Shown here: one piece after another, positions 26,694 through 35,215 of the stretch
Numbering within the stretch: position 1 is the stretch's first letter
Layout: each line of letters opens with the position of its first letter
NCBI RefSeq assembly: GCF_020829645.1
Contig: NZ_JAIVFS010000028.1
Span: 34,164 to 98,163, forward strand
Origin: Nostoc mirabile CHAB5784
Lineage (GTDB): Bacteria > Cyanobacteriota > Cyanobacteriia > Cyanobacteriales > Nostocaceae
DNA length: 64,000 nucleotides
Direction: 5' to 3'
Translations under genes and position numbers: made by a program
Notes under the pieces: model-generated
Database searches by the model: none
What the model saw: the letters and a program-made list of their open reading frames with translations, nothing else
Told to the model about the DNA's origin: nothing

Positions 26694-27087
26694 TATCAAG
26701 TTTGGTTAAATTGCCCACCCAATACACTTAAACTTAGGGCTATTTCGTTCTAGACATAAACCGCCCATAACTAAAGTTTTTCTCTTATAGCTAAAGTCCC
26801 TTTTAACGGACTATAACCTCTCCTCAGTCCTCTTTAGATGACTTTCGCTATTAGACTGGTGAATTCATTCTGAGGCGGGCTATATGAGAATGAAATAGCC
26901 CTGCACTTAAACTCGCTGACTCATATATTAAGATTTGTATTTATTCAGTTAAAAGTGAAGCTTCCTACAGATGTAACATTATTTACTAACTTTTTCTAGT
27001 TAAACTTCAATTTTCTGTGATATATTTCTGTAATCAACAATGCCCGTGATGTAGATAATATTGTAGTAAATTTTAAAATTTAGTATT
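26694..27087. other. Intergenic region with one MITE-like element
   Basis: Apart from the 167-bp element at 26736-26902 the sequence is AT-rich without recognisable genes. A promoter for the short ORF at 27088 may lie here. Confidence 0.5.
26736..26902. repeat. 167-bp MITE-like element (AGGGCTATTTC family)
   Basis: Ends AGGGCTATTTCGTTCT and AGAATGAAATAGCCCT are inverted repeats (15 of 16 positions). A second, interrupted copy in opposite orientation spans 50601-51213. No coding capacity. Confidence 0.82.
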
Positions 27088-27204
27088 ATGTCTAGTCAAG
27101 AACAAAATTCCAATCAAGCATTTAAGCAAACAAAAGCTACCGGAACAAAGAAGAAGAAACCACAGCCTCCCGCAGACATCAAAAAACCAAGCAAAACCGA
27201 ATAA
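27088..27204 (+). CDS. Small Lys-rich hypothetical protein
   Basis: A 38-codon frame, ATG at 27088 to TAA at 27202-27204. The product is hydrophilic, Gln/Ser-rich at the start and Lys/Pro-rich at the end (GTKKKKPQPPADIKKPSK). It has no clear ribosome-binding site and no recognised family. It stands alone between repeat elements; composition unlike random AT-rich spacer is the only support. Confidence 0.35.
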   Translation: MSSQEQNSNQAFKQTKATGTKKKKPQPPADIKKPSKTE

Positions 27205-27323
27205 AAAGCATTATATTAAGTGTACATCAGAGTAAGCTCTCGAAGAGCGGGGAGGGGGTTGGAGGTGGGGTTCTGTACCTACTCAACCGAGAACTACTAT
27301 AGTTCCTTGTAGAGACTTAAATT

Positions 27324-27531
27324 AGGGACTTCCAAATAAAAAAATATTCCAAAACTGACGCGAAAATTCTCTCTATTTCTTCTCTCTCTGTGTTCTCTGC
27401 GTCTGGAGTGGTAGCCTTCGGCAAGCCCTCCGGGTTCAGCAGTCGCTCATGGGGGAAACCCCCAAGACCGCGCTGCTTCACCGCTTTGCGTCTACGTTTA
27501 TTTGGATAATTTATTTCTTAGAAATCCCTTA
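27324..27531. repeat. AGGGACTTCC-family MITE-like element, copy A with nested insert
   Basis: Left end AGGGACTTCCAAATAAAAAA, right end ...TTTATTTCTTAGAAATCCCTT. The interior has TCTCTGTGTTCTCTGCGTC and a GC-rich nested stretch (about 27400-27495: TCTGGAGTGGTAGCC... CGCTTTGCGTCTACG). Related copies are at 50685-50795 (without the nested part) and 55217-55452 (with it). Confidence 0.8.
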
Positions 27532-27564
27532 AGTCTCTACAATTGTCATCAAAAAGAAATCAGC

Positions 27565-28644
27565 TTATTTGTTTTTCGCTTGAGTCTTTGCTTGTTCTAA
27601 AGCTATTTCTTTAATAGCCTGATATGAATTAACATTTGAAGTACCTTCAATAGCTTTAACTGCCAAATCTTGAACTTGTTTCAGGGCAGATTCAAGTTGT
27701 TTAGAAAGATTTTGAATCCGCGTCTCTTGATTAGTAATAGTTTGTTCTAGAGATTGCAGTCTTTGTTCATAAAAACGCTTTTGCCCTTCCACTTCTTTAG
27801 AATATAAATCTGATTTTACTTTAGCTTGGTAGTGGGCGATGCCTTTGCCTTCTTCTGTAGCTTTTTTGATGGCTGCTTCTTTATCTTTCGGAAAAGTCTC
27901 TACCTTTGCTTTTAATTCTTCAAATTGTTTCTCTCTCTCAGAAATTGCTTTCTCGCGTTCAGCCCACTGTTTTTCTGTTTCTTGTAGTAATTCTTCCAGT
28001 TGCTTATATAGTGCTTTCTGCTCTTGTTCGTATTCGTCACTTTGCAATTGTCGCTGGAGTTCTAAATTATACTTATACTCTGACGCATCGCGTTGCCGAG
28101 TTTTATTCAAGTTTTCATTCCGTTCTTTTATCGCCCGTTGCTGTTCCTCTTGTTCTTTTCCCCAAGTATTCCTTTGCTCTAATATTTCTTGAAATAACAG
28201 TTCAGAACGCTGGCTATATTCTTCCTGATAAGCTTTAGTATTATCTTCATAAGCTTGGATGAGAGTATCCAAAATATCATCAGAAATTTCTAAATTGTGC
28301 AGTTGTGTTAATTGTTGAATTTCTTCTTCTAAAGTTTGCCTGATTTCTTCTAACTTAGAAGCTTTTGTGGTTAGCTGTTCTGATAATTCATTAGCAGCAC
28401 TGCCAAAACCTAATTGAATCTTCGCCAAGCTTTCAATTGTATTGTTCATCTTCTGTTGGACACTAGAAAGCTGAGTCATAGCTGTTTTTTGTTCTAATTT
28501 AGGCTGTTCTTGAGTTCCAGACTGGTTTTCCTTAGCAACTTGTTCAAGTTGCGATTTCAGCGCTGCTTTTTCTTTAGCTAACTCCTCATACGCCTGAAGA
28601 ATTTCTACCTTAGTATTCTTATCAGTCGGCTTTTTCACCACCAC
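27565..28644 (-). CDS. Coiled-coil protein, paralogue of the adjacent gene (LfiA/LfiB-like candidate)
   Basis: A 359-residue protein that is almost entirely charged helix and coiled coil (Glu, Gln, Lys rich), with no membrane segment. The C-terminal conserved part reads QRLQSLEQTITNQETRIQNLSKQLESALKQVQDLAVKAIEG and closely matches the upstream neighbour. It starts at a GTG preceded by GAGGAGG. Its neighbour is 53 bp upstream on the same strand, so the two form an operon. Pairs of coiled-coil proteins beside sphRS in Anabaena relatives have been described as filament-forming (LfiA/LfiB); I infer this is that pair from form and position, not from a search. Confidence 0.75.
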   Translation of the reverse strand: MVVKKPTDKNTKVEILQAYEELAKEKAALKSQLEQVAKENQSGTQEQPKLEQKTAMTQLSSVQQKMNNTIESLAKIQLGFGSAANELSEQLTTKASKLEEIRQTLEEEIQQLTQLHNLEISDDILDTLIQAYEDNTKAYQEEYSQRSELLFQEILEQRNTWGKEQEEQQRAIKERNENLNKTRQRDASEYKYNLELQRQLQSDEYEQEQKALYKQLEELLQETEKQWAEREKAISEREKQFEELKAKVETFPKDKEAAIKKATEEGKGIAHYQAKVKSDLYSKEVEGQKRFYEQRLQSLEQTITNQETRIQNLSKQLESALKQVQDLAVKAIEGTSNVNSYQAIKEIALEQAKTQAKNK

Positions 28645-28697
28645 AACAAACCTCCTCTTCAGGAATTAAGAATGATTAAGACGCAACAAACTCATAA

Positions 28698-29681
28698 CTA
28701 TTTAGGATTAGAACTACCAAAAGCCCTCATAGCTAAGTCTTGTGCTTGTTTTAATGCAGTTTGCAATTGAGCAGAAATCCCTTCTATTTGCTCAGACTGT
28801 TTCTTAATTGTTTCTTCCAGAGATTGAATTTTTTGTTCATAACTCTGTTTGTTAGATTCCCATTCTTTTTCAAATAAATCAGCTTCAACTTTAGCTTTTT
28901 GGCTTGTTTCTTTAATTGCTTCTTCCCTAGCTTTCTTAATGGCTTCTTCCAGCTCATTAGGAAATTTAGTTACCTTTTGTTCATAATCTGCAAAGAGTGG
29001 TTGACGTTCAGCCGATATCTTTTCTCGTTCTGCCCAATCTTTCTCTTTCTTTTGAGAATTTTCTTGTATTTCCCTTTGTTGTTGACGCTTTATCGCTTCG
29101 TAGCTATCTGTATTTAGTTTACGATTAGTTTCTAACTTATACTGAGATTCTTCTTGTTCTTGCTGGCGATCTTTGGCTAATAAATCGTTATATGATTGGA
29201 GTTTATCTTCATATTCTGCTTGCTCTTTTTGCCATTCTTTCCGCCTGATTGTAATTTCTTTCTCTAGTGTTTCCCTTTTGCTGATAGTATCTTGTTCTAA
29301 GGTTTTTAATTTTTCTTGGTGTTCTTGACTTAAAATGTCTAGAGTATCCGCTACAACTCTGATTTGTTGAAGCTCTAGTAAGCGTTGAGTTTCAATTTCT
29401 ATAGCTCGGTTTAATTCATCTAACTTGGAATTTTCCTGAGCTAGTTTTTCAGATAATCCATTGAGAATACTGCCAAACTCCAATTGTAAATCAGCTAAAC
29501 CTTTGACAATACTATCAACCGTATATGCAGAAGCTGTTTGCAGAATTTCTTGACTTTTTGCCTTTTCTGCTTCCTCTTGTTTGGTTGCTATTTTAGATTC
29601 CAGCTTTTTTCTTTGAATAATAATTTGTTGAAATGCTTGCATTAGTTGTTGTTTGCTGTCCTTGACTCCAACTGTAGTCAT
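28698..29681 (-). CDS. Coiled-coil protein, first gene of the pair (LfiA/LfiB-like candidate)
   Basis: A 327-residue coiled-coil protein starting MTTVGVKDSKQQLMQAFQQI at ATG 29681, with AGGGAGTTGGAAG just upstream; the longer frame to 29723 adds only non-conserved residues. It shares with its downstream partner the QLEFGS segment, the EREK...ER block, the FP.ELEEAIKKAREE segment and the C-terminal QSLEETIKKQSEQIEGISAQLQTALKQAQDLAMRAF. It has no signal peptide or enzyme motif. The likely role is a structural or scaffold protein that may co-assemble with its paralogue. It lies divergent from sphR. Confidence 0.75.
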   Translation of the reverse strand: MTTVGVKDSKQQLMQAFQQIIIQRKKLESKIATKQEEAEKAKSQEILQTASAYTVDSIVKGLADLQLEFGSILNGLSEKLAQENSKLDELNRAIEIETQRLLELQQIRVVADTLDILSQEHQEKLKTLEQDTISKRETLEKEITIRRKEWQKEQAEYEDKLQSYNDLLAKDRQQEQEESQYKLETNRKLNTDSYEAIKRQQQREIQENSQKKEKDWAEREKISAERQPLFADYEQKVTKFPNELEEAIKKAREEAIKETSQKAKVEADLFEKEWESNKQSYEQKIQSLEETIKKQSEQIEGISAQLQTALKQAQDLAMRAFGSSNPK

Positions 29682-30584
29682 CTTCCAACTCCCTTCAATA
29701 GGCAATGATTTATTGGGTAGCAAGCCATACCAATGACTACCCTATGCAGACATCAGAATAGCTTTTAAATCAACATTTTTAACGCAGTGTAAATACGGAA
29801 AGATCAGCAGAGGACACTTAAGTAGTACAAATTTTCCACATATATGTCCTTATGTTTTTCAGGTATGTAGCGTTTCTCAGTTGAGTCCAATACTGACCTA
29901 CCTCTCCCTAACCCTCTCCTACGAGGAGAGGGAAACAGAAAAACTTTTGTCGCTGGAAGGGGAGTAAAATTCAAACCTAGAGAGAGGCCGGAGTGTATTA
30001 CATACAAAGGAAAAGTGCTATAGTTTTCCCTTTGAGACTGTATAGTATTTTTGTACTAAAGTAAATATACCCAACTTAATCTGCTTTTGTCAAGACAATC
30101 CTTCATCTAAATTGCGTCACATAACTAGGAGTTACGCAAGAGTTACGGAATAACGAACCTTATTAGGCGCAGAGAAGCCAGTGCGCCCTTGCGGTTAAGA
30201 GACTTGTCCCTTGCGCGTCTCCCCGAATCCCATTCGTGAGAGGCTAGCGCCTGCCGTAGGATGCCCGAACGCGAACAGCGTCTCCTGTCTTGAGAAGGGC
30301 TGTAGGGAGAAGCAACTGGCGCGACACGGAGAAATAAGAGTTTGAGAGATATTTTGCGTAATTCCTAACAACAAAAGATGAAAATTTATTTTGCGATCGC
30401 CTGCTCCCTATTGTCCTATTGTTAAGAGTGATTTTTGATTTAGCAGGGTGCTGTGGCTTATGTTACTTTTTATAAAGAAAATCTAAAGAATCAACCCTAG
30501 TAGAAGCGTGGTTGCAGTAAGGCTAGATAATAGATTTAATCATCCTAATTGATACAAGCACAGTCCCAGACTTTTGTGATATCA
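29682..30584. other. Long intergenic region between the divergent coiled-coil operon and sphR
   Basis: About 900 bp containing a short CCTCTCC/GGAGAGG hairpin repeat near 29898-29935, a 242-bp inverted-repeat element (30126-30367) and otherwise AT-rich DNA. I do not see a convincing tandem PHO box (CTTAACC type). No gene found. Confidence 0.5.
30126..30367. repeat. 242-bp MITE-like element with nested repeat
   Basis: Ends TAGGAGTTACGCAA and TTGCGTAATTCCTA form an inverted repeat with one mismatch. The interior (about 30217-30318) contains the same GCGTCTCCCCGAATCCCATTC... repeat found inverted near 25796-25875, implying that one repeat entered another. Confidence 0.8.
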
Positions 30585-31334
30585 ATGTATACCACTGAAT
30601 CGACCAAATACTCTGCTAGAACGGACATTGGACAAACCAGCCGAATTCTAGTAGTAGAAGATGAAGAATTAATCCAGGAAATGCTAGCTGTAGCCCTTGA
30701 AGAGGAAGGTTATGGGGTGACAACAGCACCCGATGGGCGGTCTGCTATAGAGTATCTCAAAAGTTTTGAAAATTCGGGGGAACTTCCCTTTGATTTGCTC
30801 ATTCTTGATTTGATGCTGCCTCAAATCAATGGGCTAGATATTTGCCGTTTGCTGCGTCATCAAGGAAACCCAGTACCAATTTTAATGCTGAGTGCTAAAG
30901 GTAGTGAAACTGACCGCGTGCTGGGGTTAGAGGTGGGAGCAGATGACTACCTGACCAAACCCTTTAGTATGCGCGAGTTAGTGGCTCGTTGTCGTGCTCT
31001 ACTCCGCCGCCAACGCCTAAGTAATTTACCACAAGTACCAGTATTAAAATTCAAGGATATCACCTTGAATCCCCAAGAATGCCGCGTGCTAGTTCGTGGT
31101 CTAGAGGTGAATCTTTCCCCCAAAGAGTTCCGCTTGCTGGAACTGTTTATGAGTTACGCCCGCAGGGTATGGTCACGCGAACAATTGCTAGATCAGGTTT
31201 GGGGGCCAGATTTCGTTGGCGATAGTAAAACTGTAGACGTTCACATTCGGTGGTTGCGGGAAAAATTAGAGCAAGACCCCAGTCATCCCGAATATATTGT
31301 GACTGTACGAGGTTTTGGCTATAGGTTTGGATAA
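30585..31334 (+). CDS. sphR: Phosphate-response regulator SphR (OmpR/PhoB family)
   Basis: The product (249 residues from ATG 30585) has an N-terminal receiver domain: RILVVEDEELI acidic pocket, phosphoacceptor Asp in LLILDLMLP, MLSAKG and the Lys of YLTKPF. A C-terminal OmpR-type winged helix follows (LSPKEFRLLELFM, VWSREQLLDQVW, DVHIRWLREKLE, RGFGYRFG). Its place ahead of a PAS histidine kinase and phoU matches the cyanobacterial SphR-SphS phosphate-starvation system. An upstream TTG at 30549 would add 12 residues without conservation. Confidence 0.88.
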   Translation: MYTTESTKYSARTDIGQTSRILVVEDEELIQEMLAVALEEEGYGVTTAPDGRSAIEYLKSFENSGELPFDLLILDLMLPQINGLDICRLLRHQGNPVPILMLSAKGSETDRVLGLEVGADDYLTKPFSMRELVARCRALLRRQRLSNLPQVPVLKFKDITLNPQECRVLVRGLEVNLSPKEFRLLELFMSYARRVWSREQLLDQVWGPDFVGDSKTVDVHIRWLREKLEQDPSHPEYIVTVRGFGYRFG

Positions 31335-31387
31335 TTAGTTTGGATAGTTGTTAGTTTTTAGTAGTCACCAAGAAACTAACAACTCAA

Positions 31388-32704
31388 ATGCTTTTATTGG
31401 GATTTTTTCTGGGTTTAGCGGTAGGCATTGGGTTTTGGGTTTGGCAACAGGTTCAACTTAACCGTTACCTGGGGCGCTTACTCCGACCGTTAACCTCGCA
31501 TTCTTACAAGATGGGACTGCTGCTGATTCCTGGGTTACGGCAGGAAATAGCGATGGTGAAGCAGAACCGGCAAGATTTGCAGCAGTCATTGCAAACTTAC
31601 CAAGACCTGCTAGATTTTGCACCAGTGGCATATTTGCAGGTGGATGAGGAAAATCAACTGCTGTGGTGCAATCAACAGGCGCAGGAAATTTTGTATCTGC
31701 ACTGGCAACCAGAACAGGTACGCTTGTTACTGGAGTTGGTAAGGTCTTATGAACTTGACCATTTAATTGAGCAAACTCGTGATTTGCAAAAACCACAGAC
31801 AGGAGAATGGATATTTCATCCATCTTGTGATGATGCGGCAGAGATGGCAACAATAAAATCTTTGGCTTTGCGGGCATCTAGCTTGCCTTTACCCAATGGA
31901 CAAGTGGGAGTCTTTTTAGAAAATCGTCAACCCCTATTAGATATAAATCAAGTACGCGATCGCTATTTTTCTGATTTAGCACACGAACTCAGAACGCCAC
32001 TAACTTCGATTCGCTTGGTTGCGGAAACTTTACAAACCCGTTTGGAACCACCTTTAAATCGCTGGGTTAACCGCCTAATGCAAGAAGTTGACCGACTGAT
32101 TAACTTGGTGCAAAGCTGGCTAGACCTCACCCAAATGGAAGCAAACCCAAACGTGCAATTGCAAGCCAAACCTGTAGAATTGCGATCGCTAATTACATCC
32201 GTTTGGGAAACACTAGAACCCTTAGCAGGGCGCCAACATCTATCTCTTTCTTATTCTGGCCCAGAAAATCTTTGGATTAAAGCAGATCAAGCCCGTATTT
32301 ACCAAGTTTTTCTCAACTTGCTAGACAATAGCATTAAGTACAGTCTTCCTGGTACAAGTATTCACGTTGAAGCGAAAATCTTATCAACAAAGGATAATGA
32401 TGCTGCTTCTCCAATTCTGGAAATAAATCTTATTGATTCTGGAATCGGGTTTTCTGAGGCAGATTTACCCCACGTTTTTGAGCGATTTTATCGAGGAGAT
32501 AAAGCGCGAACCCATTCTTCACAAGATGGTAACTCCATAGGGGCGATCGTTGGCAATGGATTAGGATTAGCGATCGTTGAGCAAATTATTCTCGCCCACG
32601 GTGGTTCAATCAAAGCTATGAACCATCCAGAAACTGGTGGTGCGTGGATGCAACTCCAATTTTGTGAAGTTATGGCAAACTCCTTAAGCCAAGACTATAG
32701 TTAA
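31388..32704 (+). CDS. sphS: Phosphate-sensing histidine kinase SphS
   Basis: A 438-residue kinase: one N-terminal hydrophobic segment (residues 1-20), a basic stretch, a PAS domain (about 72-180, LLDFAPVAYLQVDEENQLLWCN), then HisKA with His199 in FSDLAHELRTPLTSI. The ATPase domain has the N box FLNLLDNSIKYS, G1 DSGIGFSEADLPHVFERFYRG and G2 GNGLGLAIVEQIILAHGGS. The single membrane anchor plus PAS layout is that of SphS/PhoR. It is 53 bp behind sphR and 29 bp before phoU, forming one operon. Low phosphate should activate the phosphorelay to SphR. Confidence 0.88.
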   Translation: MLLLGFFLGLAVGIGFWVWQQVQLNRYLGRLLRPLTSHSYKMGLLLIPGLRQEIAMVKQNRQDLQQSLQTYQDLLDFAPVAYLQVDEENQLLWCNQQAQEILYLHWQPEQVRLLLELVRSYELDHLIEQTRDLQKPQTGEWIFHPSCDDAAEMATIKSLALRASSLPLPNGQVGVFLENRQPLLDINQVRDRYFSDLAHELRTPLTSIRLVAETLQTRLEPPLNRWVNRLMQEVDRLINLVQSWLDLTQMEANPNVQLQAKPVELRSLITSVWETLEPLAGRQHLSLSYSGPENLWIKADQARIYQVFLNLLDNSIKYSLPGTSIHVEAKILSTKDNDAASPILEINLIDSGIGFSEADLPHVFERFYRGDKARTHSSQDGNSIGAIVGNGLGLAIVEQIILAHGGSIKAMNHPETGGAWMQLQFCEVMANSLSQDYS

Positions 32705-32733
32705 TAATAATCTTCACCTTTGAGACAACAAGT

Positions 32734-33402
32734 GTGAAAGCTATCGATTACAGTCCTAATCCTCAAAGACCCGAACTCGCACGCGCCATTAGGCGCTTAG
32801 AACGGGATGTCTTACGCATGGGTGCTTTGGTAGAACAATCATTTCGCCTCAGCCACCAAGCGTTATTTGCTCGTAACTTAACAGCAGCTGAGGAACTTCC
32901 CCGATTAGATAAAAAGATCGATCGCTTTTATAGACAAATCGAATCAGACTGTACGGCGATTATGACGCTGCAAGCGCCTACGGCTCAAGATTTGCGCTGC
33001 TTGAGTGCCTTTATGCAGCTGGTGCGCGACTTAGAGCGCATTGGCGATTATGCTGAGGATTTAGCTGAGATTGCAATTAAAATTTTTCCTTACGCGCCTC
33101 ATTCGTCAATGCCCGACATTGAAATTATGTCCCTTCACGCGCAGTCGATGCTAGCAACTAGTTTGAAGGCTTTGGGAGATTTCGATGAAGCCGGTGGACG
33201 CCGTTTAAAGCACCTAGATGATACTGTAGACGATGCCTATGATCGCGTTTATCAGACTTTAGCCCAACAACGCGATGTACCTGGTGTAGTCGAGCCTATT
33301 GTACTGCTAGCATTGGCAATTCGTTGTCTGGAACGCATGGCAGATCATGCCACTAATATCGGTCAAAGGGTAGCATATATTGTCACCGGTCAACGCTCTT
33401 AA
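32734..33402 (+). CDS. phoU: Phosphate signalling regulator PhoU (SphU)
   Basis: A 222-residue all-helical PhoU protein with the two repeated three-helix bundles and metal-binding motifs: LERIGDYAEDLAE (E/DxxxD) in the first half and LERMADHATNIGQRV in the second. PhoU proteins link the phosphate transporter to the sensor kinase and keep it off under high phosphate; SphU does this for SphS in cyanobacteria. Start is a GTG, 29 bp after sphS. Confidence 0.93.
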   Translation: MKAIDYSPNPQRPELARAIRRLERDVLRMGALVEQSFRLSHQALFARNLTAAEELPRLDKKIDRFYRQIESDCTAIMTLQAPTAQDLRCLSAFMQLVRDLERIGDYAEDLAEIAIKIFPYAPHSSMPDIEIMSLHAQSMLATSLKALGDFDEAGGRRLKHLDDTVDDAYDRVYQTLAQQRDVPGVVEPIVLLALAIRCLERMADHATNIGQRVAYIVTGQRS

Positions 33403-33695
33403 TTGACGGTTCATCAGTCCACAGGCTTTAGCCACTACCTCTACAAACAAAGGCTGACGACTCAAGCGAATTAGTTAAATGCTCTAGGAGCGCAGATTTT
33501 TTAAAATTGATTCGCTACGAATTTATAAAATCCTATAACAGGTCATTTATAAAGTAAAAATAAAACTGTAGGGTGTGTTAAGTGCATGTTTTGATATGAT
33601 TTGTCACAAAAAACATGATATGAACACCTAATGCACCATGTTATACCAATTCACTAAAACCCTGATACATATAGATTTTTCGTAGGGGCTTGTCT

Positions 33696-33898
33696 TTGCC
33701 CATTGGTGTCAACTTAACGTGAAAGCGGAGTCTGATAAGCATTTCAAAATTTTTCGATGTACTACCTAGATTTTCGATCCCCCCTAACCCCCCTTAAAAA
33801 GGGGGAACTAGAGTCTTTTGCCCCCAATTTATCGGGGTTGGGGGATCTAAAACCACGGTAAATTGAGGGTTTTAGCTTAAGTTGACACCTATGGGCAA
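33696..33898. repeat. 203-bp MITE-like element
   Basis: Terminal inverted repeats TTGCCCATTGGTGTCAACTT and AAGTTGACACCTATGGGCAA (one mismatch over 20). The interior contains a GATCCCCCCTAACCCCCC module similar to that inside the 166-bp elements. Confidence 0.85.
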
Positions 33899-34021
33899 TG
33901 CCATGCCTCTACCAGCATATTTGTATCATTATTAAAGTGAAATGGTATTACATAGGGGTGCGTTAGGCTAAAGCCGTAACACACCCCAATACTGCTCGGG
34001 TTTTAGTGCATAGTCATTGAA

Positions 34022-34089
34022 GATCCCCCTTAGTCCCCCTTAAAAAGGGGGAAAATAAGCCCCCCTTTTTAAGGGGGGTTGGGGGGATC
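34022..34089. repeat. 68-bp GATCCCCC hairpin module
   Basis: A near-perfect inverted repeat: GATCCCCCTTAGTCCCCCTT at the left pairs with AAGGGGGGTTGGGGGGATC at the right, with an inner CCCCTTTTTAAGGGG palindrome. Same length as the copy inside the U32 gene. Confidence 0.88.
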
Positions 34090-34458
34090 GACTCTTAACC
34101 GAGCAGTAGTGTAACCCACCCTACTCTCTTCATAATTATTTGTGCCTACGTATTTCCTGAATCTTAAGAAAATATTAAATACTTAAAAGTAAGTTAACTA
34201 AATATTTTACTAAAAGCTTACCTATTCTTAAACTTGCACAATTAAAGTAACAGATAAACAACTGAAAAATTCCGGTCTATCTTACTGATAAATACCTCGA
34301 TGTATAAGTTGTTTCCATAAGAAAATTTTGAGTTAGTCTCTAGCTCTAATTGAGAAGAATACACTGACAAGTCTATAGGTAAATTTTAATACAAATTATT
34401 AGAGTTTCTTAATGATTGTAAATAGCGAGATTCCCTGATAATTATGTAGTTACGGTTA

Positions 34459-35088
34459 ATGATGTATTCCACAACTCCTACTTCAAACTTTTCTGTCCTG
34501 TCAAATAGCTCTGCTTTGGGCGGACAATTACCCCAGCATATATTTACCCGTAGGGAAGTAATTCCGTTTCAAAATGATGTACTTTGGCGGATTGAGCAAG
34601 GTGCAGTTCGTACCTTAACGTGGAGTGAGGATGGAACATTTATCACTCTCGGCTATTGGGGACTAGGGGATCTGATTGGCTATCCTTTGTCTAGGGTCAA
34701 GCCCTACCAGATTGAATGTCTCACAGGCGTGGAAATAAGCATTGTGCCACCTCATTTGTGGCATCAAGATATTAATGCTTTGTTGTCTCATATTCAACAG
34801 GCAGAAAATCTACTAAGCATTGTGCATCGAAAACCAATTTCGCTACGCTTATGGCAGTTTTTAGTGTGGTTAAGTGAAAAATTTGGACGTGATATAGAGA
34901 AGGGCAAGCTAATTGATTTAAATGTTACCCATCAAGATATTGCTGAAGTGTTAAATACCACGCGAGTAACAGTTACCCGACTCCTACAACAGTTGGAGGA
35001 AGAAGGAACAGTTTTACGTCATAAACGCCGCATTATTTTGCGGTTACAAAATAAATTAATTCAAAATTATAGTTCAGCACTATATTAA
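34459..35088 (+). CDS. Crp/Fnr-family transcriptional regulator
   Basis: The 209-residue protein has a degenerate N-terminal cyclic-nucleotide-like beta-roll (RREVIPFQNDVLWRIEQGAVRTLTWSEDGTFITLGYWGLGDLIGYPL) and a C-terminal Crp-type helix-turn-helix: LNVTHQDIAEVLNTTRVTVTRLLQQLEEEG. The TTRVTVTRLL recognition helix is close to that of NtcA, but the sensor domain differs, so it is not NtcA itself. It sits 127 bp upstream of the SLH porin gene in the same direction and may regulate it. Ligand unknown; cAMP residues are not evident. Confidence 0.85.
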   Translation: MMYSTTPTSNFSVLSNSSALGGQLPQHIFTRREVIPFQNDVLWRIEQGAVRTLTWSEDGTFITLGYWGLGDLIGYPLSRVKPYQIECLTGVEISIVPPHLWHQDINALLSHIQQAENLLSIVHRKPISLRLWQFLVWLSEKFGRDIEKGKLIDLNVTHQDIAEVLNTTRVTVTRLLQQLEEEGTVLRHKRRIILRLQNKLIQNYSSALY

Positions 35089-35215
35089 AGGACTTGTATT
35101 TATCACAGTATAAAGGTATTATCATGACTGTAATTGTGTGTAAAATTCCTGAAATTAAAGTGTTTTAAGCATTTTATCATGACTGGATTATGTAGGTGTG
35201 AGTGAGAGTAATAAC

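Larger units (their letters stand above)
33403..34458. other. 1056-bp intergenic region with repeat elements
   Basis: Holds a 203-bp inverted-repeat element (33696-33898), a 68-bp GATCCCCC hairpin module (34022-34089), and around 33565-33650 and 33955-33985 GGTGTGTTA/TAACACACC-like repeats. The final 370 bp before the Crp-type regulator are AT-rich and presumably regulatory. No gene is seen. Confidence 0.6.

Noticed and set aside
29804..30007. 67-codon minus-strand frame in the sphR upstream region
   Set aside because: Formed by a CCTCTCC/GGAGAGG repeat (reading SPRRRGLGRGR, a common artefact of such repeats).
34459..35088. Calling the Crp-type regulator NtcA
   Set aside because: Only the recognition helix is NtcA-like; the effector domain differs in sequence.
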